Notes under the pieces: generated by a model
Told to the model about the DNA's origin: nothing
The model's database searches: none
Seen by the model: the letters and a program-made list of their open reading frames with translations, nothing else
Program-made: the position numbers and the translations under genes
From: Metarhizium brunneum
Lineage: Eukaryota > Ascomycota > Sordariomycetes > Hypocreales > Clavicipitaceae
Assembly (NCBI RefSeq): GCF_013426205.1
Contig: NC_089423.1
Location: forward strand, 248,001 to 312,000
Reading direction: 5' to 3'
Length of the DNA stretch: 64,000 nucleotides
In this document: one piece after another, positions 10,567 through 21,572 of the stretch
Position numbering within the stretch: position 1 is the stretch's first letter
Layout of the letters: each line of letters opens with the position of its first letter

Positions 10567-12341
10567 TTATTTTGGTGCAGGAGCAGATACCGAAGTCTTC
10601 ATAAACTCCTTGAACATGTCTGCCAGCACGCTCACTGTTTTATTCAAGCTGCTTACCGTGTCAGTCAGGTCGTGCACCTTCGACTCCAGATCTTGAACCC
10701 GTTGATCTCTTTCAACGTCACTGATCGATCGACGGCGATCTGAGCGACTGAGCACGGCCAACTCGTCTGCTTGGGCGTCCTTCATACCCCTACGTCTTGT
10801 CGGGTCCTTTTCGACCTTGGCGGGGTCATTGTAGTAGCTCACCCATCCTGCCTTCCACGGCGTAGGTGTGCCGTCTCGCTCACAGACCTTCTCAATTTTC
10901 GCCCTTGCGCTCGCGGGTCCGAGGACCTTGTTCAGACTGGATACAGTGAGTATATGAATCCCTTTCTTGTGAAACTCTACGCAGCAGTCCGTTGGAGGAT
11001 CCTTCTTGTTTGCAGCCACGTTTTTGAGTTGAATCTGGGACTTCGTGACCCAAAGTAGCTCCTTGAAGTCACCTCGGTCCCTGTCGGACCACTTTGACTG
11101 ACCGTCGGCTAGGTTCTTGTGGCCAGCCATACTCTTGTAGTGCTCCACTTCAAGCAGCCCAACATTCGAGGCCGACACGAGTCTGCGCACTAGCCGACCA
11201 TCTTCTTCAGTAGTTTCTACGCATACCTGGGTTCCCCATTTCCCCTGCTGTCTCACTCCTATGATGAGAGACCCATCAGCGGCCTTAGCGGTGGGCCACG
11301 GGTAGTCAATGCGATTCGGATTGGCAGGCACAGGCTTTGCTTTGAGAAAATCGTCCGCCACGTCAAAACTCCATTCTTCAGGAAGATGGTGCTTCGTAAC
11401 ATACTCGTCTATGAGGACTTTCTCTGTCACCAAATTCTTTCTCGCGACCTCGTTCTTTGGATCCTTAAGAAGAACATGATAACTCTCCAGAGCTATTTTG
11501 TAATGTGGTCCGAAGAAGCTTACGGGGATCAGCCACCTGTATTTTGGGATTTTCTCACTCTTGTCTGTTGCATATTTATTGTGAGCTTTATTCCCGGCAC
11601 TAATTCTGTGGTTAAGGCCATTCAGTTGGTCAAGCAAGGCTTTATCACTAGGATTATGCCCAAGCTCGTAAAGAAGAGGTGTCGCTTCTCGATAAATATC
11701 CTGCACTCGAGCAGGAGGCTTGGGGACTTCGTCCTCTGCCATGGTTACATCGCCTTGCGCGTCTTTACCGTTGTCATCTTCATCAGATTCCGAATCTCCT
11801 GCCGGGAGGACCTCTTCACCGTCCCAAAGGGTGACCTCATCGATGAATACTTGATCTACGCCCATCTGCCGTGCCGCCCGTCGAAGTTCTGCCATCCACG
11901 TTAGTTATAGGCCCATAGCTAACAGTTAATTCACTTACTCCTATAGGCCGCCTTGGAATCATTGTGATGGCAATAATGCGGGTGAAACATGCATCCAAGC
12001 CGTCTCCAAGCAGCTAAGATTTCTTCCTCCGTTGAGCTCTGGCTCACTGCCAGAATCTCAGCATAGGATTCATCAGCGCATCGCAGTACCCGTTCAATTT
12101 CCTGCTGCACATCATCCAACTTAACTTCCGTCGCATCTGTGCCGGTAGCTGGCTTGGCTGGTGATGTTGGTGTTTCTACATTGTGCTTGGCTGCGGCTTT
12201 TCTGGCCAAATCTGCTGCGACCCTCCCCTCTTCGACTCCAGGCGTTGGCTCTGGAGTCAGAAGCCGTCCTCTAGCCCGTGCGTCTTTCTCGGTATCATTA
12301 TGCGCAGTAACAGAAGTTTCCAATGCAGCAGTTGAAGCCAT
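10567..12341 (-). CDS. Degenerate J-domain protein with C-terminal coiled coil
   Basis: Exon 12341-11939 and exon 11888-10567 flank a 50-nt intron (GTAAGT, CTAAC branch, GGCAG) and give 574 aa. I chose the ATG at 12341 because its context (CACCATGG) is much better than the upstream in-frame ATG at 12380. Residues about 90-147 resemble a DnaJ J-domain (YAEILAVSQSSTEEEI, AAWRRLGCMFHP, AAYRKLRRA). The HPD tripeptide that activates Hsp70 reads HPH, and extra residues follow it, so Hsp70 stimulation is unlikely. An acidic linker follows. The middle 250 residues are unfamiliar. Near the C-terminus, VQDLESKVHDLTDTVSSLN looks like a coiled coil. It lies between the NLR genes, but no functional link is shown. 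Confidence 0.8.
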
Positions 12342-14191
12342 GGTGATTTGAAGGATGCAAAGGATGACAGGACAGTGCAAGTGATGCTAGGCTAGATATA
12401 AATACTCACGCTGGACAGCGAGATCCGCGGGAGAGTTTGAAAACAAGCCAGAACATGATTTGAGAAAGTCTACAAAGGGGAATTATGCACGTCGTGGCAT
12501 AAGCCAGCATCGGTGTTGAAGAGGACTAAATTCGCCTTAAACGGGTCATTTTCATTTCATTCTAGGCATTTCACCTAGTCAAGAAACCATTTGCTTCATG
12601 CATGGACTACTTTGCAATCATCACGAAGTTGGCAGCCCCTAAGAAGAGCGACAGAACTGTTAGTTCAAGACAGAGTTGCGATGGGACCACGATATCTGAA
12701 TATCGCTCACTTCTGGTTTCCAATTTCTTCCCAAGCCGTCCCCTAGGAGGGCCTGAAAGTCGATCGCAACCGTGTGCCGGGTAAGTTGTGAAGGCTGTTC
12801 AAAAAAGAGCGACGATTCATTGGTGGATGATCCGGTGAGCCACGCGCAGATGGTAAAAGTTTAAGCCGGATGCCGAGTGTCTACTTGACCTGTGTTTGCT
12901 TGACTGGGGTCTATGCAGCCTGAAATGGACTTATAGACCTGATCTGGAATTACCTGACCTGAATTTATGCAGTAGCCAGAAATGGACCACAAACCTGTCT
13001 CTACAGACCTAAGTCTACTCGACCAGAGATAGTTTGGTGACAGGGGTCCAGATACTTGACTGGCAAGGGCCAAAGGACTCCCAATTCTACTCCTGCACCA
13101 ATGACGCTCCCAGGTCCGCTGATGGCGGTATACGAAATACTTGCAGGGGTCTATGTCGCACGGGAAGGCGTAGTTACGCACGAAGGCCTCGGTTGCGAGC
13201 CCGACGCGCGTCGCCGTCAAAGCAATAGCGGTATGGACTTCCGCGCTTCCAAACCAGGCAAAATTGTCGCGAGGAGAATTTGCTGCGCCGATGTCTAACC
13301 AGTCTTGTAGTCGAGCCGCATGAAGGTGGTGTGCGGCAATTTCAGCGACTCCGGGCGCGCAGCTCGTACCAGGAGAGTCAAGATCAGATTGGGATGTACC
13401 TGACTTGCCATCTACCCATGAGAAATACCCACCGGCTCCATGACGGATATCCCTCAGCCGAGAAAGTGCGGTGCAGTATTCACATCTTGGAGCCAGCTGT
13501 TGGCGCTGATGTGTCTTTCGGAGGACCAATCCCTCTCGACACAGGCTGTGACATTAGATCGCATGGAGTTCAAGTACCCAGGTTCTTTGCGGTACAATAC
13601 GCGTCCGAGTAACTGGAGCCGGTCGCGATCGTGTCGTGGACGCGTTACGGTTTTGATTGTCCTTCGCGCTCAAGGGGCTGGTTGGTAAGTGTGGAGTCTA
13701 TCGTCAAATGTCAGCTTGAAAGGGGTCTGCAGGTGAGAGTGGCAGCTGAAGCAGCTGTGTCTGTGCGGTTGCTTGTCAGGCATTCCCATCGTCGATGAAC
13801 AGCGGTTGGACCTGTGACAATGGGCGCATACAAAAACGCCGTAGGGCTCGGGGCCACCAGCCAGCAACTTATATTGTCTGACACCCTGGCTAAGTGGGAG
13901 ACAGTTTCTTGTCATTGACCACCCCAATCATGTGGTTCAGCCAGATAAAGGGTGCTGCATGCAGGCGAATACCCAACGTGCGTGAGCGTAACTGGCGAGA
14001 TCCTGTACGTTGCGACCTGTCACCGACATGGCCCTGTTCAGCTGGCGTTCGTCCTTCTATGGCAACTGACAAGGCTGCGCTCTTCAACTGACAGTGATAG
14101 ACAATATGCCAACGTCACGTCTCTTCCCTCTCTCCCTGGGTGACTCAACCCCAGCTTCCTCGTCGACGTACGCGAACTTCCCCTCCGCACC
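12342..14191. other. Intergenic between J-like gene and NLR2
   Basis: Contains a 222-codon minus-strand frame (12861-13529) with no recognisable domain. Its C-terminal third is built from loosely repeated TTGACCTG/TAGACCTG-type DNA words (12880-13020), so it is probably not a gene. From about 13700 to 14160 the sequence is shared with the collapsed NLR relic at 9350-9715, which marks it as the NLR2 promoter and leader. Confidence 0.45.
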
Positions 14192-17100
14192 ATGGCATCC
14201 CACAACGCTCTCGACAGCCCCGACTCCTATGCGGTCGCCTGGATCGCTGCTCTTCCCATCGAGCGGGCCGCTGCAGAAGCGATGCTCGATGAGGAACATG
14301 CAGCTCCAACTGGTTTCACTAGACACCAAACTGACCCGAACGTTTATACTTGGGGTCGCGTAGGAGAGCATAATATCGTCATTGCCTCTCTTGCCGCTGG
14401 AGTCTATGGAACCACCTCAGCTGCGACCACGGCCTCGAGCCTGCTTGCCTCTCTGCCATCCATCCGTGTTGGTCTTTTGGTCGGCATAGGCGGCGGCATC
14501 GCTCGACCGGACGAGGACCGCGATATCCGGCTCGGCGACATCGTCGTGAGCGAGCCCGACGGGATCATGGGCGGCGTCTGCCAGTACGACTTGATCAAGG
14601 CAAAGTCGGGTGACAAGCGTCAGCGCAAAGGCTTCCTCGGGCGGCCTCCGACGGTCCTCCTCAATGCGCTTGCCAGCATCCAGGCCGGTCACGAGCGGAA
14701 AGACGCCAAGGTTCCCTTCTATCTTCAAGAGATGCTGGAGAAGAACCCAAAGATGGGCAAGAGATCCAAGCAAAATCCTGGCTATGCTCACCAGGGCTCC
14801 GACAACGACCATTTGTTCAAAGCTTCATGCCACCACGTCCCCGGGCCGGACTGTCGGGGCTGTGACACGGCTGGCGAGGTTCGACGCGATCCTCGAGACA
14901 CTACCGACCCCGAGATCCACTACGGGACCATCGCATCCGGCAACACGCTTGTCAAAGACGCCGCTACGCGCGATCGGATTGTTGCTGACGTCGGCGAGGA
15001 TTGCATCTGCTTTGAAATGGAAGCGGCCGGCCTGATGAACCACTTTCCCTGTCTCGTGATCCGAGGGATCTGCGACTACGCCGATTCCCACAAAAACGAT
15101 CGATGGCAACGCTACGCCTCGGCCACAGCCGCTGCGTATGCCAAGGAGCTCCTGACGTACGTGCCGGCCGCGGAGGTCCAGGAGACCAAGAGGGCACTGG
15201 AAGTGCTTCAGTTGGGTTAGTTCTTGTCTCATTCACTAGGGTTAGACTAGCACAATACATGAGACGAATAGTATTTCAATTTCGAGTACATCCTGACCGC
15301 GAGTAGTTCAACAACAGATCGATGGCGTGCAGCAGACGACAGTTGCAACGAAAGCCGCCACTGATTCCATTAGGTCTGACCTTCGTACCGACAAGGTCAA
15401 GCGCTGGCTTTGTCCCCCAGATCCGTCTACAAACGCCAACCAAGCGAGGAAGCTCCGCCATGAGGGGACGGGCGCGTGGCTCTTGAAAAGCCCGGTCTTC
15501 CAGGAGTGGCATTCGGGGTCGCGTCGACATTTATGGCTGAATGGGCTCGCGGGATGTGGAAAGACAGTTCTTAGTGCGACTGTGCTGGATCATCTCACGA
15601 AGGGAGGCGACCGTCTTATCCTCGGCTTCTTCTTTGACTTTAGCGACACGACAAAGCAGACCTTGGATGGCATGCTGCGGTCGCTTGCTTTCCATCTTTA
15701 CCAAGGCGGGACCGGTTCTGCAGGTCTTCTTGACGCCTCATTTCAAGCACACCAGGATGGCCGCGACCAACCTGCTACAAAGGCGCTCGAGGACATAGTG
15801 TGCAGGATGCTTGCAGCCCAGAAGAAGAGCTCTATTGTTCTGGACGCCTTGGACGAGTCGACGACAAGAGATGAACTTCTCCTGTGGATGAAGGACGTCG
15901 TGTCCAGGCCAGACTTGGGCGATGTCCAGCTGATTTGTATCAGTCGGCCTGAACCCGAGTTCATGCGCGACATTCCCTCATTGATAGGCGAGGAAAACTG
16001 CTTAGCGCTCGACAAGAAGTCCGTCAACGCCGATATCCGGTCGTACGTCGCAGCACAGCTTTCACAACGACCTGATTTTCGGGACAAGCGCTTGTCCGAG
16101 GATCTCCTCGAGGGGATCCAGAGGAAGGTTGGCGACGGGGCCGACGGGATGTGAGATATTACTGCTTCAATCGATATGCTGATGTTTTGCTGACGCTCTG
16201 CTTAGGTTCAGGTGGGCGTTCTGTCAATTGGGCAGCCTGGCTCGATGTCCTCACAAGGCGGCTATTAAGGAAGCTCTCGCATCTTTGCCGCGGAACCTGG
16301 AAGAGACATACCGACGCATGATTCAACGCATACCGACGGAGCTCAAAACCGATGCGATGCGGCTCCTGCAGTTTCTAGTGCACTCGAAGCGACCTCTTAC
16401 GCTGGCCGAGGCTAAGGAAGTAATAGCAACACGGATTGAACACGAGCCACGAGGCTTTGACGCGAAGCGTCGACTGTTTTGCGAGACCGACGTTTTAAGC
16501 TACTGTCCCAGCTTAGTGACAGTCGTTCACGCCACTGATAAAGAGCTACATCTTGCCCACTTTTCCGTCAAAGAATACCTACTCGGAGAGGACCAGTTCA
16601 ACAGTACGACTGCCAGCATTTCCATCACGACGACGTGCTTGACTTACCTTACGGACATTAAAGGTAGCCACGACGAAATCAAACGGGATTTTCCGATGGC
16701 AAGATATGCGGCAGAAGTCTGGACAGGCCATGCTGCGTTGGCTCAGGCTTCGGAAGAAATACTTCAAGCGACAGTCAGGTTCCTAGAGACGGAAGCAACG
16801 TTCCAACGATGGGCTCAATTATATCAGGCTGATAGGGATTGGGATCATGACCCAGGTCCTGCACGAGGTTCCAGGCTCTACTACGCTTGCTTCGATGGGC
16901 TCGTAGCGCCTGTAAGAGATCTTATCGGTAAGGGGGCGGACATTAACGCGAAGGGCGGCAAATACGGCAACGCTCTCCAGGCCGCCTTGGAGACAGGCCA
17001 TCTCGAGATTGCCAAGCTGCTCTTGGATAGGGGAGCGGACGTCAGCGCGGAGGGCGGCTACTACGGCAACGCTCTCCAGGCCGCCTCGTTTAGAGGCCAT

Positions 17101-18204
17101 CTCGAGATTGTCAAGCTGCTCCTGGACAAGGGAGCGGACGTCAACGCGCAGGGCGACTACTACGGCAACGCTCTCCAGGCCGCCTCGTTGGGAGGCGATC
17201 TTGAGATTGCCAAGCTGCTCTTGGACAATGGAGCGGACGTCAACGCGCAGGGCGACTACTACGGCAACGCTCTCCAGGCCGCCTCGTTGGGAGGCGATCT
17301 TGAGATTGCCAAGCTGCTCTTGGACAATGGAGCGGACGTCAACGCGCAGGGCGGCCAGTTCAGCAACGCTCTCCAGGCCGCCTCGGAGACAGGCCATCTC
17401 GAGATTGCCAAGCTGCTCCTGGACAAGGGAGCGGACGTCAATGCGCAGGGCGGCCACTACGGCAACGCTCTCCAGGCCGCCTCGCAGAAAGGCCATCTCG
17501 AGATTGTCAAGCTGCTCCTGGACGAGGGAGCGGACGTCAACGCGCAGGGCGGCCACTACGGCAACGCTCTCCAGGCCGCCTCGCAGAAAGGCCATCGCGA
17601 GATTATTAAACTACTCTTGGACAAGGGAGCGGACGTCAATGCGCAGGGCGGCCACTACGGCAACGCTCTCCAGGCCACCTCGTTGGAAGGCCATCTCGAG
17701 ATTGTCAAGCTGCTCCTGGACAAGGGAGCGGACGTTAATGCGCAGGGCGGTGCATACGGCAACGCTCTCCAGGCCGCCTCATTATGCGGCCATCTCGAGA
17801 TTTTTAAGCTGCTCTTGGACAAGGGAGCGGACGTCAACGCGCAGGGCGGCTATTACGGCAACGCTCTCCAGGCCGCCTCATTATGCGGCCATCTCGAGAT
17901 TTTTAAGCTGCTCTTGGACAAGGGAGCGGACGTCAACGCGCAGGGCGGCTATTACGGCAACGCTCTCCAGGCCGCCTCATTATGCGGCCATCTCAAGATT
18001 TTCAAGCTGCTCTTGGACAAGGGAGCGGACGTCAACGCGCAGGGCGGCCAGTTCAGCAACGCTCTCCAGGCCGCCTTGGAGGAGGGCCATCTCGAGATTG
18101 TCAAACTGCTCCAAGGAAGGGGCGCTGTTACATCGTATTCCAAGCTGTCCGTCTCTAGAACTCCAAGCAACCTTGCGAAAAAAACTTCGTCTCATGGACC
18201 ATGA
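14192..18204 (+). CDS. PNP-NACHT-ankyrin NLR (NLR2) with near-identical repeats
   Basis: Three exons (14192-15215, 15307-16150, 16206-18204) give 1288 aa. Intron 1 is 91 nt (GTTAGT to TAG) and intron 2 is 55 nt (GTGAGA to TTAG). The second join restores the DGMFRWAFCQL motif usual after the NACHT. Residues 10-325 are a PNP_UDP-like domain with GIGGGI, LGDIVVSEPDG, CFEMEAAGL and GICDYADSHK. The NACHT has Walker A GLAGCGKT (421-428) and Walker B IVLDALDE (518-525). Thirteen 33-residue ankyrin repeats (about 845-1272) follow, twelve of them on an exact 99-bp register. The gene is probably functional and acts as a cytosolic sensor of the fungal non-self-recognition type. It shares the domain order and first intron position with NLR1, but its repeats are strongly homogenised. 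Confidence 0.93.
16969..18156 (+). repeat. Tandem 99-bp ankyrin repeat array, 12 units
   Basis: Units begin at 16969 and every 99 bp to 18058. Most units differ at only a few positions. The units at 17761-17859 and 17860-17958 are identical base for base as read, and those at 17167 and 17266 are nearly so. The variable codons fall in the same places in each unit (residues 8-10, the KLLLD neighbourhood and the last two residues). Confidence 0.95.
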
Positions 18205-18429
18205 ACCTTCTGATCAAACTCAATAATTCGTTAAGTAGCCTCCATCATGGTGCCTACCTATTGCCTAGCTTCAGGCCTCATCACTCTTATGACTTAGCAC
18301 ACAAGCTGGTTATGGCTGACAAGATGTGCACAAGTGTGTGATGACTATGCGGGACGATCCGAACACATACGCCATCCTGTGATCCTCACAGGCTCGAGGG
18401 GCCACTTCACAGATCCGGTTGCACGCGGA

Positions 18430-18549
18430 GGGTGGGATGGACGGCAGGACGCCGCTGGCGCTGGCCGCAGGGAACGGGCACGAGGCCGTGGCCAAGCTGC
18501 TGCAACCCAATCTTTACTCATGGTTCAGCAGGAACCGCAAATCCTGTAA
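18430..18549 (+). pseudogene. Single ankyrin-repeat fragment downstream of NLR2
   Basis: A short GC-rich plus frame reads MDGRTPLALAAGNGHEAVAK, a clear ankyrin repeat, and stops at a TAA. It starts exactly where homology between the NLR2 3' flank and the relic at 8911 ends. Its consensus (DGRTPLALAA) differs from the NALQAAS type of NLR2. It is therefore a fragment of another ankyrin gene and not a lost NLR2 exon. Confidence 0.6.
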
Positions 18550-18942
18550 GTTGTAATATCTTTGCCAGAAGTTGGTCGAAGGTGTCTAGGTTCTTTTACA
18601 AATATGATGTGGTGTCACGTGCTGCATATCCTGATGTAGCAAGTCATCGCGGAATTTTTGTGTGGACGGAAGTTGATTTTCCTCTTGATGTTGCGTCGGC
18701 TTGGAGCAACGTCCCCTTTGTATGTTAAGTATCAACGCGTGCTCCGCCTCCAGGAAGTCTCTCATTGTTCACCCGGTGCTCGGTACATTGTCTCGCATCC
18801 TTTATTCTGCTTTGATACGAGTGGACTGCTCCACATCTAAACGAGAAGGTCACATATTTCAGAAGAGACAGACTATTTATATTTATTTACAAAAGACTAC
18901 AGTGAGCGTATATTACTCCCTCTACCTAACCAAAGTATGGTT
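18550..18942. other. Intergenic, nothing recognised
   Basis: No gene-like frame. It lies between the ankyrin fragment and the 3' end of the chromodomain gene. Confidence 0.4.
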
Positions 18943-20790
18943 TCAAATATGAGCACCATATATGTCATTTGATTGAATCCTCCGCATGAGTTGCGGGCTT
19001 AGAAGCTCGCTTCGTACCCAAGTATCCTCTTTGGACGGACGACCATGCCAATGCAAAAGGCGTTGAAGTTTCCCAGCTCTCAATCGGGCTCCCAAAACAT
19101 CCACGCCCGCGTCAAAACCTTGCCAACTCGCCTCAAACCTATTGAGCAATCCTTTATCTATGATGTGTCCTCTCGGCTCCCACGTCGTGGTGGCATCAGA
19201 CCATTTCACCAGGAAAGTGTGTCGCCTCCACCGAGCAAGCAGGCAATCCATTCGGTAAATGTCGGGACAGACACTTGGGTAGGCAGCTTGGATGGACTGC
19301 TGCGCTATATTTTCCGCATGTTGTTGGTTGGATTGCTCCTTTCTGGCTCTAAGTCTCCGGTCTTCGACTTTGTTTGGTGCTTGGCCGTCTTTCGGGATTG
19401 GATCGTTCTGGGCAGCTAGTGTATTCCACAAAGTATCACTAGTAAACTGTAGTTGGAACATAACAGTGCCATTCTGTTTAGTGCATTTTAGGACCGGATT
19501 GCCAAGTGGCCATGCCTCGTACCCCGCAACACCGGAATGGGCAGGCCTTTTTGCATTTGCAACAGACGCGTTGCTGCTGCTTTTTGTCGTATTCTTCCTC
19601 AAGAAGTGTGCTTTTCGATTTCGCCTTGGACCCGAGCCTTGCTGTGAACCAAGCTTCTTAGGCTGAGGGCATATAAGCTTGCGAAGTTTGCGCTGTGGCA
19701 CAAGCTTTTCGTTAGACCCGCCGTCCTTTTGTTCCGCGGTGAGTTGTCGTTTGACCGGGAGACGGCGAAGGTTGTAAGCTTTTCTGAAGCCACGACGACT
19801 AGACGACCGCTTTTCCATTTCTTCGGGCTGGCTCACTGTGTGGTTGGCACTGATGCTTGTCTGGCACTCCTCATCCCATCCTTGACCAGTTGGCGAAGAG
19901 CTAAGGCGAGAATCCATGGGCAGAGTATTATCTGCCGTTTGGTGTTTCTGAACACCCTCCATCAAACCTCCTCGACGCGAGACTGGGCGGCTGCATCCCG
20001 ACGGTGTTGTTTGGGCCGAGGCGGGTCGAGCCACACTATGCAATTCGTCGTCGCTTCGCGAAACCATGCCACTAATGCGGCCGTGGTCAACATTGACGTT
20101 ATGAATCTGGCTGCACTGGTTTGACGACACGACAATGCAATTCTGCGATTGAGAATGCTGGACGGGGATGGTCGTGGATGCAAGACAGGGTTGAAAAGGA
20201 GGTTCTACATTCTCCTCTTGCAGTGCTTCATCCCTTGGAGGCAACACAGGTGCGGATTGCGCTGACCGACGCTCGGAGGCCACCGAGACGACACCAGGTG
20301 TTGGTATAGATGTAGGCAAAACCGAGTTTACGCCGTCATTATGTTGTTGTATTGCCGGAGACACCAACTCATTAGAGTCAGCGGCGATCCCCGGGCCATC
20401 GAGAGCTCTTGAGACGAAAATCACACCTCTCGGAGAGTTTAAGGCTGATGAATCAGAACTTTCTCCCTCCCCCCCTAAGCAAAGATCCTGGGTTGAGCTC
20501 CCTAGGCTCGAGATTGCCATTGCACCTTGAAGTTGGGTTTGCAATTGCTCACTGACGTCTTTTGTTGGACCGTGTCCGACGTTAACCATGGACGCCACAA
20601 TCGCAGAGATAGAAGGAAGCGAGTCGTCAAGATGCTGGTCGTGTGTAAAGTGTACACGCGGGACATCTTGTCCCATCACTTCGGCGTCACTATCTGTTTC
20701 AGACTCGGAATCGGACGGGATCGATATCACGTCATCCAAAGGCCACGGGCGATCAAGAAAGGAACAGGCTCTCGCAGTTTGTGCCATCAT
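18943..20790 (-). CDS. Chromodomain-like nuclear protein
   Basis: A single uninterrupted frame. The upstream in-frame ATG at 20922 lies only about 35 bp from the TATA box, so I chose the ATG at 20790, followed by another at 20787 in a strong context, giving 615 aa. The N-terminal half is low-complexity and acidic/serine-rich. The middle has basic clusters (GFRKAYNLRRLPVKRQ, RKLRKL, RRNRKAHFLRK) that would serve as nuclear or DNA contacts. The C-terminus has a chromodomain-like block (MDCLLARWRRHTFLVKW, TWEPRGHIIDKGLLNRFEA). Chromodomains usually bind methylated histone tails, so a chromatin role is likely but not proven. Two coding relics and one RIP-mutated promoter copy of the same family lie elsewhere in this window, suggesting the gene belongs to a mobile or expanding family. 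Confidence 0.75.
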   Translation of the reverse strand: MMAQTARACSFLDRPWPLDDVISIPSDSESETDSDAEVMGQDVPRVHFTHDQHLDDSLPSISAIVASMVNVGHGPTKDVSEQLQTQLQGAMAISSLGSSTQDLCLGGEGESSDSSALNSPRGVIFVSRALDGPGIAADSNELVSPAIQQHNDGVNSVLPTSIPTPGVVSVASERRSAQSAPVLPPRDEALQEENVEPPFQPCLASTTIPVQHSQSQNCIVVSSNQCSQIHNVNVDHGRISGMVSRSDDELHSVARPASAQTTPSGCSRPVSRRGGLMEGVQKHQTADNTLPMDSRLSSSPTGQGWDEECQTSISANHTVSQPEEMEKRSSSRRGFRKAYNLRRLPVKRQLTAEQKDGGSNEKLVPQRKLRKLICPQPKKLGSQQGSGPRRNRKAHFLRKNTTKSSSNASVANAKRPAHSGVAGYEAWPLGNPVLKCTKQNGTVMFQLQFTSDTLWNTLAAQNDPIPKDGQAPNKVEDRRLRARKEQSNQQHAENIAQQSIQAAYPSVCPDIYRMDCLLARWRRHTFLVKWSDATTTWEPRGHIIDKGLLNRFEASWQGFDAGVDVLGARLRAGKLQRLLHWHGRPSKEDTWVRSELLSPQLMRRIQSNDIYGAHI

Positions 20791-20956
20791 GTCGGTGTAC
20801 CGTCCTAGAAAGCTGACGGGGTTTGAGGTGTGGAAGCACGTGAAGTTAGTCAGGCTATGCTGTTCGCGTCTCTTACAAGTCAAAGGCAGCGAATTTGTGA
20901 GGAATGATAAAGTTAAGGTCAAAAAGTTTTACGCAGCGTCATGGGGGGGCGACCTC

Positions 20957-20964
20957 TTTATATA
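20957..20964 (-). promoter_or_regulatory. TATA box of chromodomain gene
   Basis: TATATAAA on the minus strand, about 165 bp upstream of the chosen ATG at 20790 and about 35 bp from the upstream in-frame ATG at 20922. The same region is conserved, heavily mutated, at 58240-58345. Confidence 0.5.
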
Positions 20965-20969
20965 CCCGT

Positions 20970-21572
20970 TCGAACTCAGCATGGCATCCCTCGCGTATTA
21001 CCAAAGCCTCGTCATGCCTCCGAACTTCCGCTCATGTCACCATGCAGTCCAGGGGTTGAGTTTATGTAACCCATTGACAACATCATCTTCGCCTGTGTTT
21101 CTTGCTTAGCAGCCACACGGCATGGACGCAGACCATGCTGTCGAGATGCTAGGAAATACTAGTGCGTATATTCAGCTAAATGAGGACGCTAGAAGCCTTC
21201 TAACAGGTCAAAGTCATTTGAAATGAGATGTCACGATCCAATAGTTCGTCGCGTTGCTGACAACTCTGGTCAACGCAATTCTCTGTACACTTTGTCCATT
21301 TAGCCCAGAAGATTTTCTGTCCTCATTCCACCATTACTCAATCAGACGTATCAGCACGGTTCGAATTGATCGCACTCGATACTCTTAGAGAATCATTGGC
21401 TTGAGGTTCGTGGGTGGCTTTTGGAGGTTGCCAGTCAGGAGAAACGCTTGGGAGATCCGAGAGTGTGCCAGGACTTTCTTGCCGGCTTGTGGTGCCGAAA
21501 AAAATCGATCGGCCGATTTTCATCTCCAAAGGCCTGCTAGCCTCTGTACAACTCACTGTAAGTCGGCCCTCT
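20970..21572. other. Intergenic, nothing recognised
   Basis: Short ORFs only. No repeat or RNA gene seen. Confidence 0.4.

Noticed and set aside
12861..13529. 222-codon minus-strand ORF
   Set aside because: No domain, no promoter, and its end is made of loosely repeated words. Kept only as a note.
16969..18156. Regular repeats resembling an array of the CRISPR kind
   Set aside because: Units are adjacent with no unique spacers and are in frame with an NLR protein.
17009..18226. 405-codon plus-strand ORF and 258-codon minus-strand ORF through the ankyrin array
   Set aside because: Both are shadows of the 99-bp tandem repeats. A repeat length divisible by three keeps every frame open.
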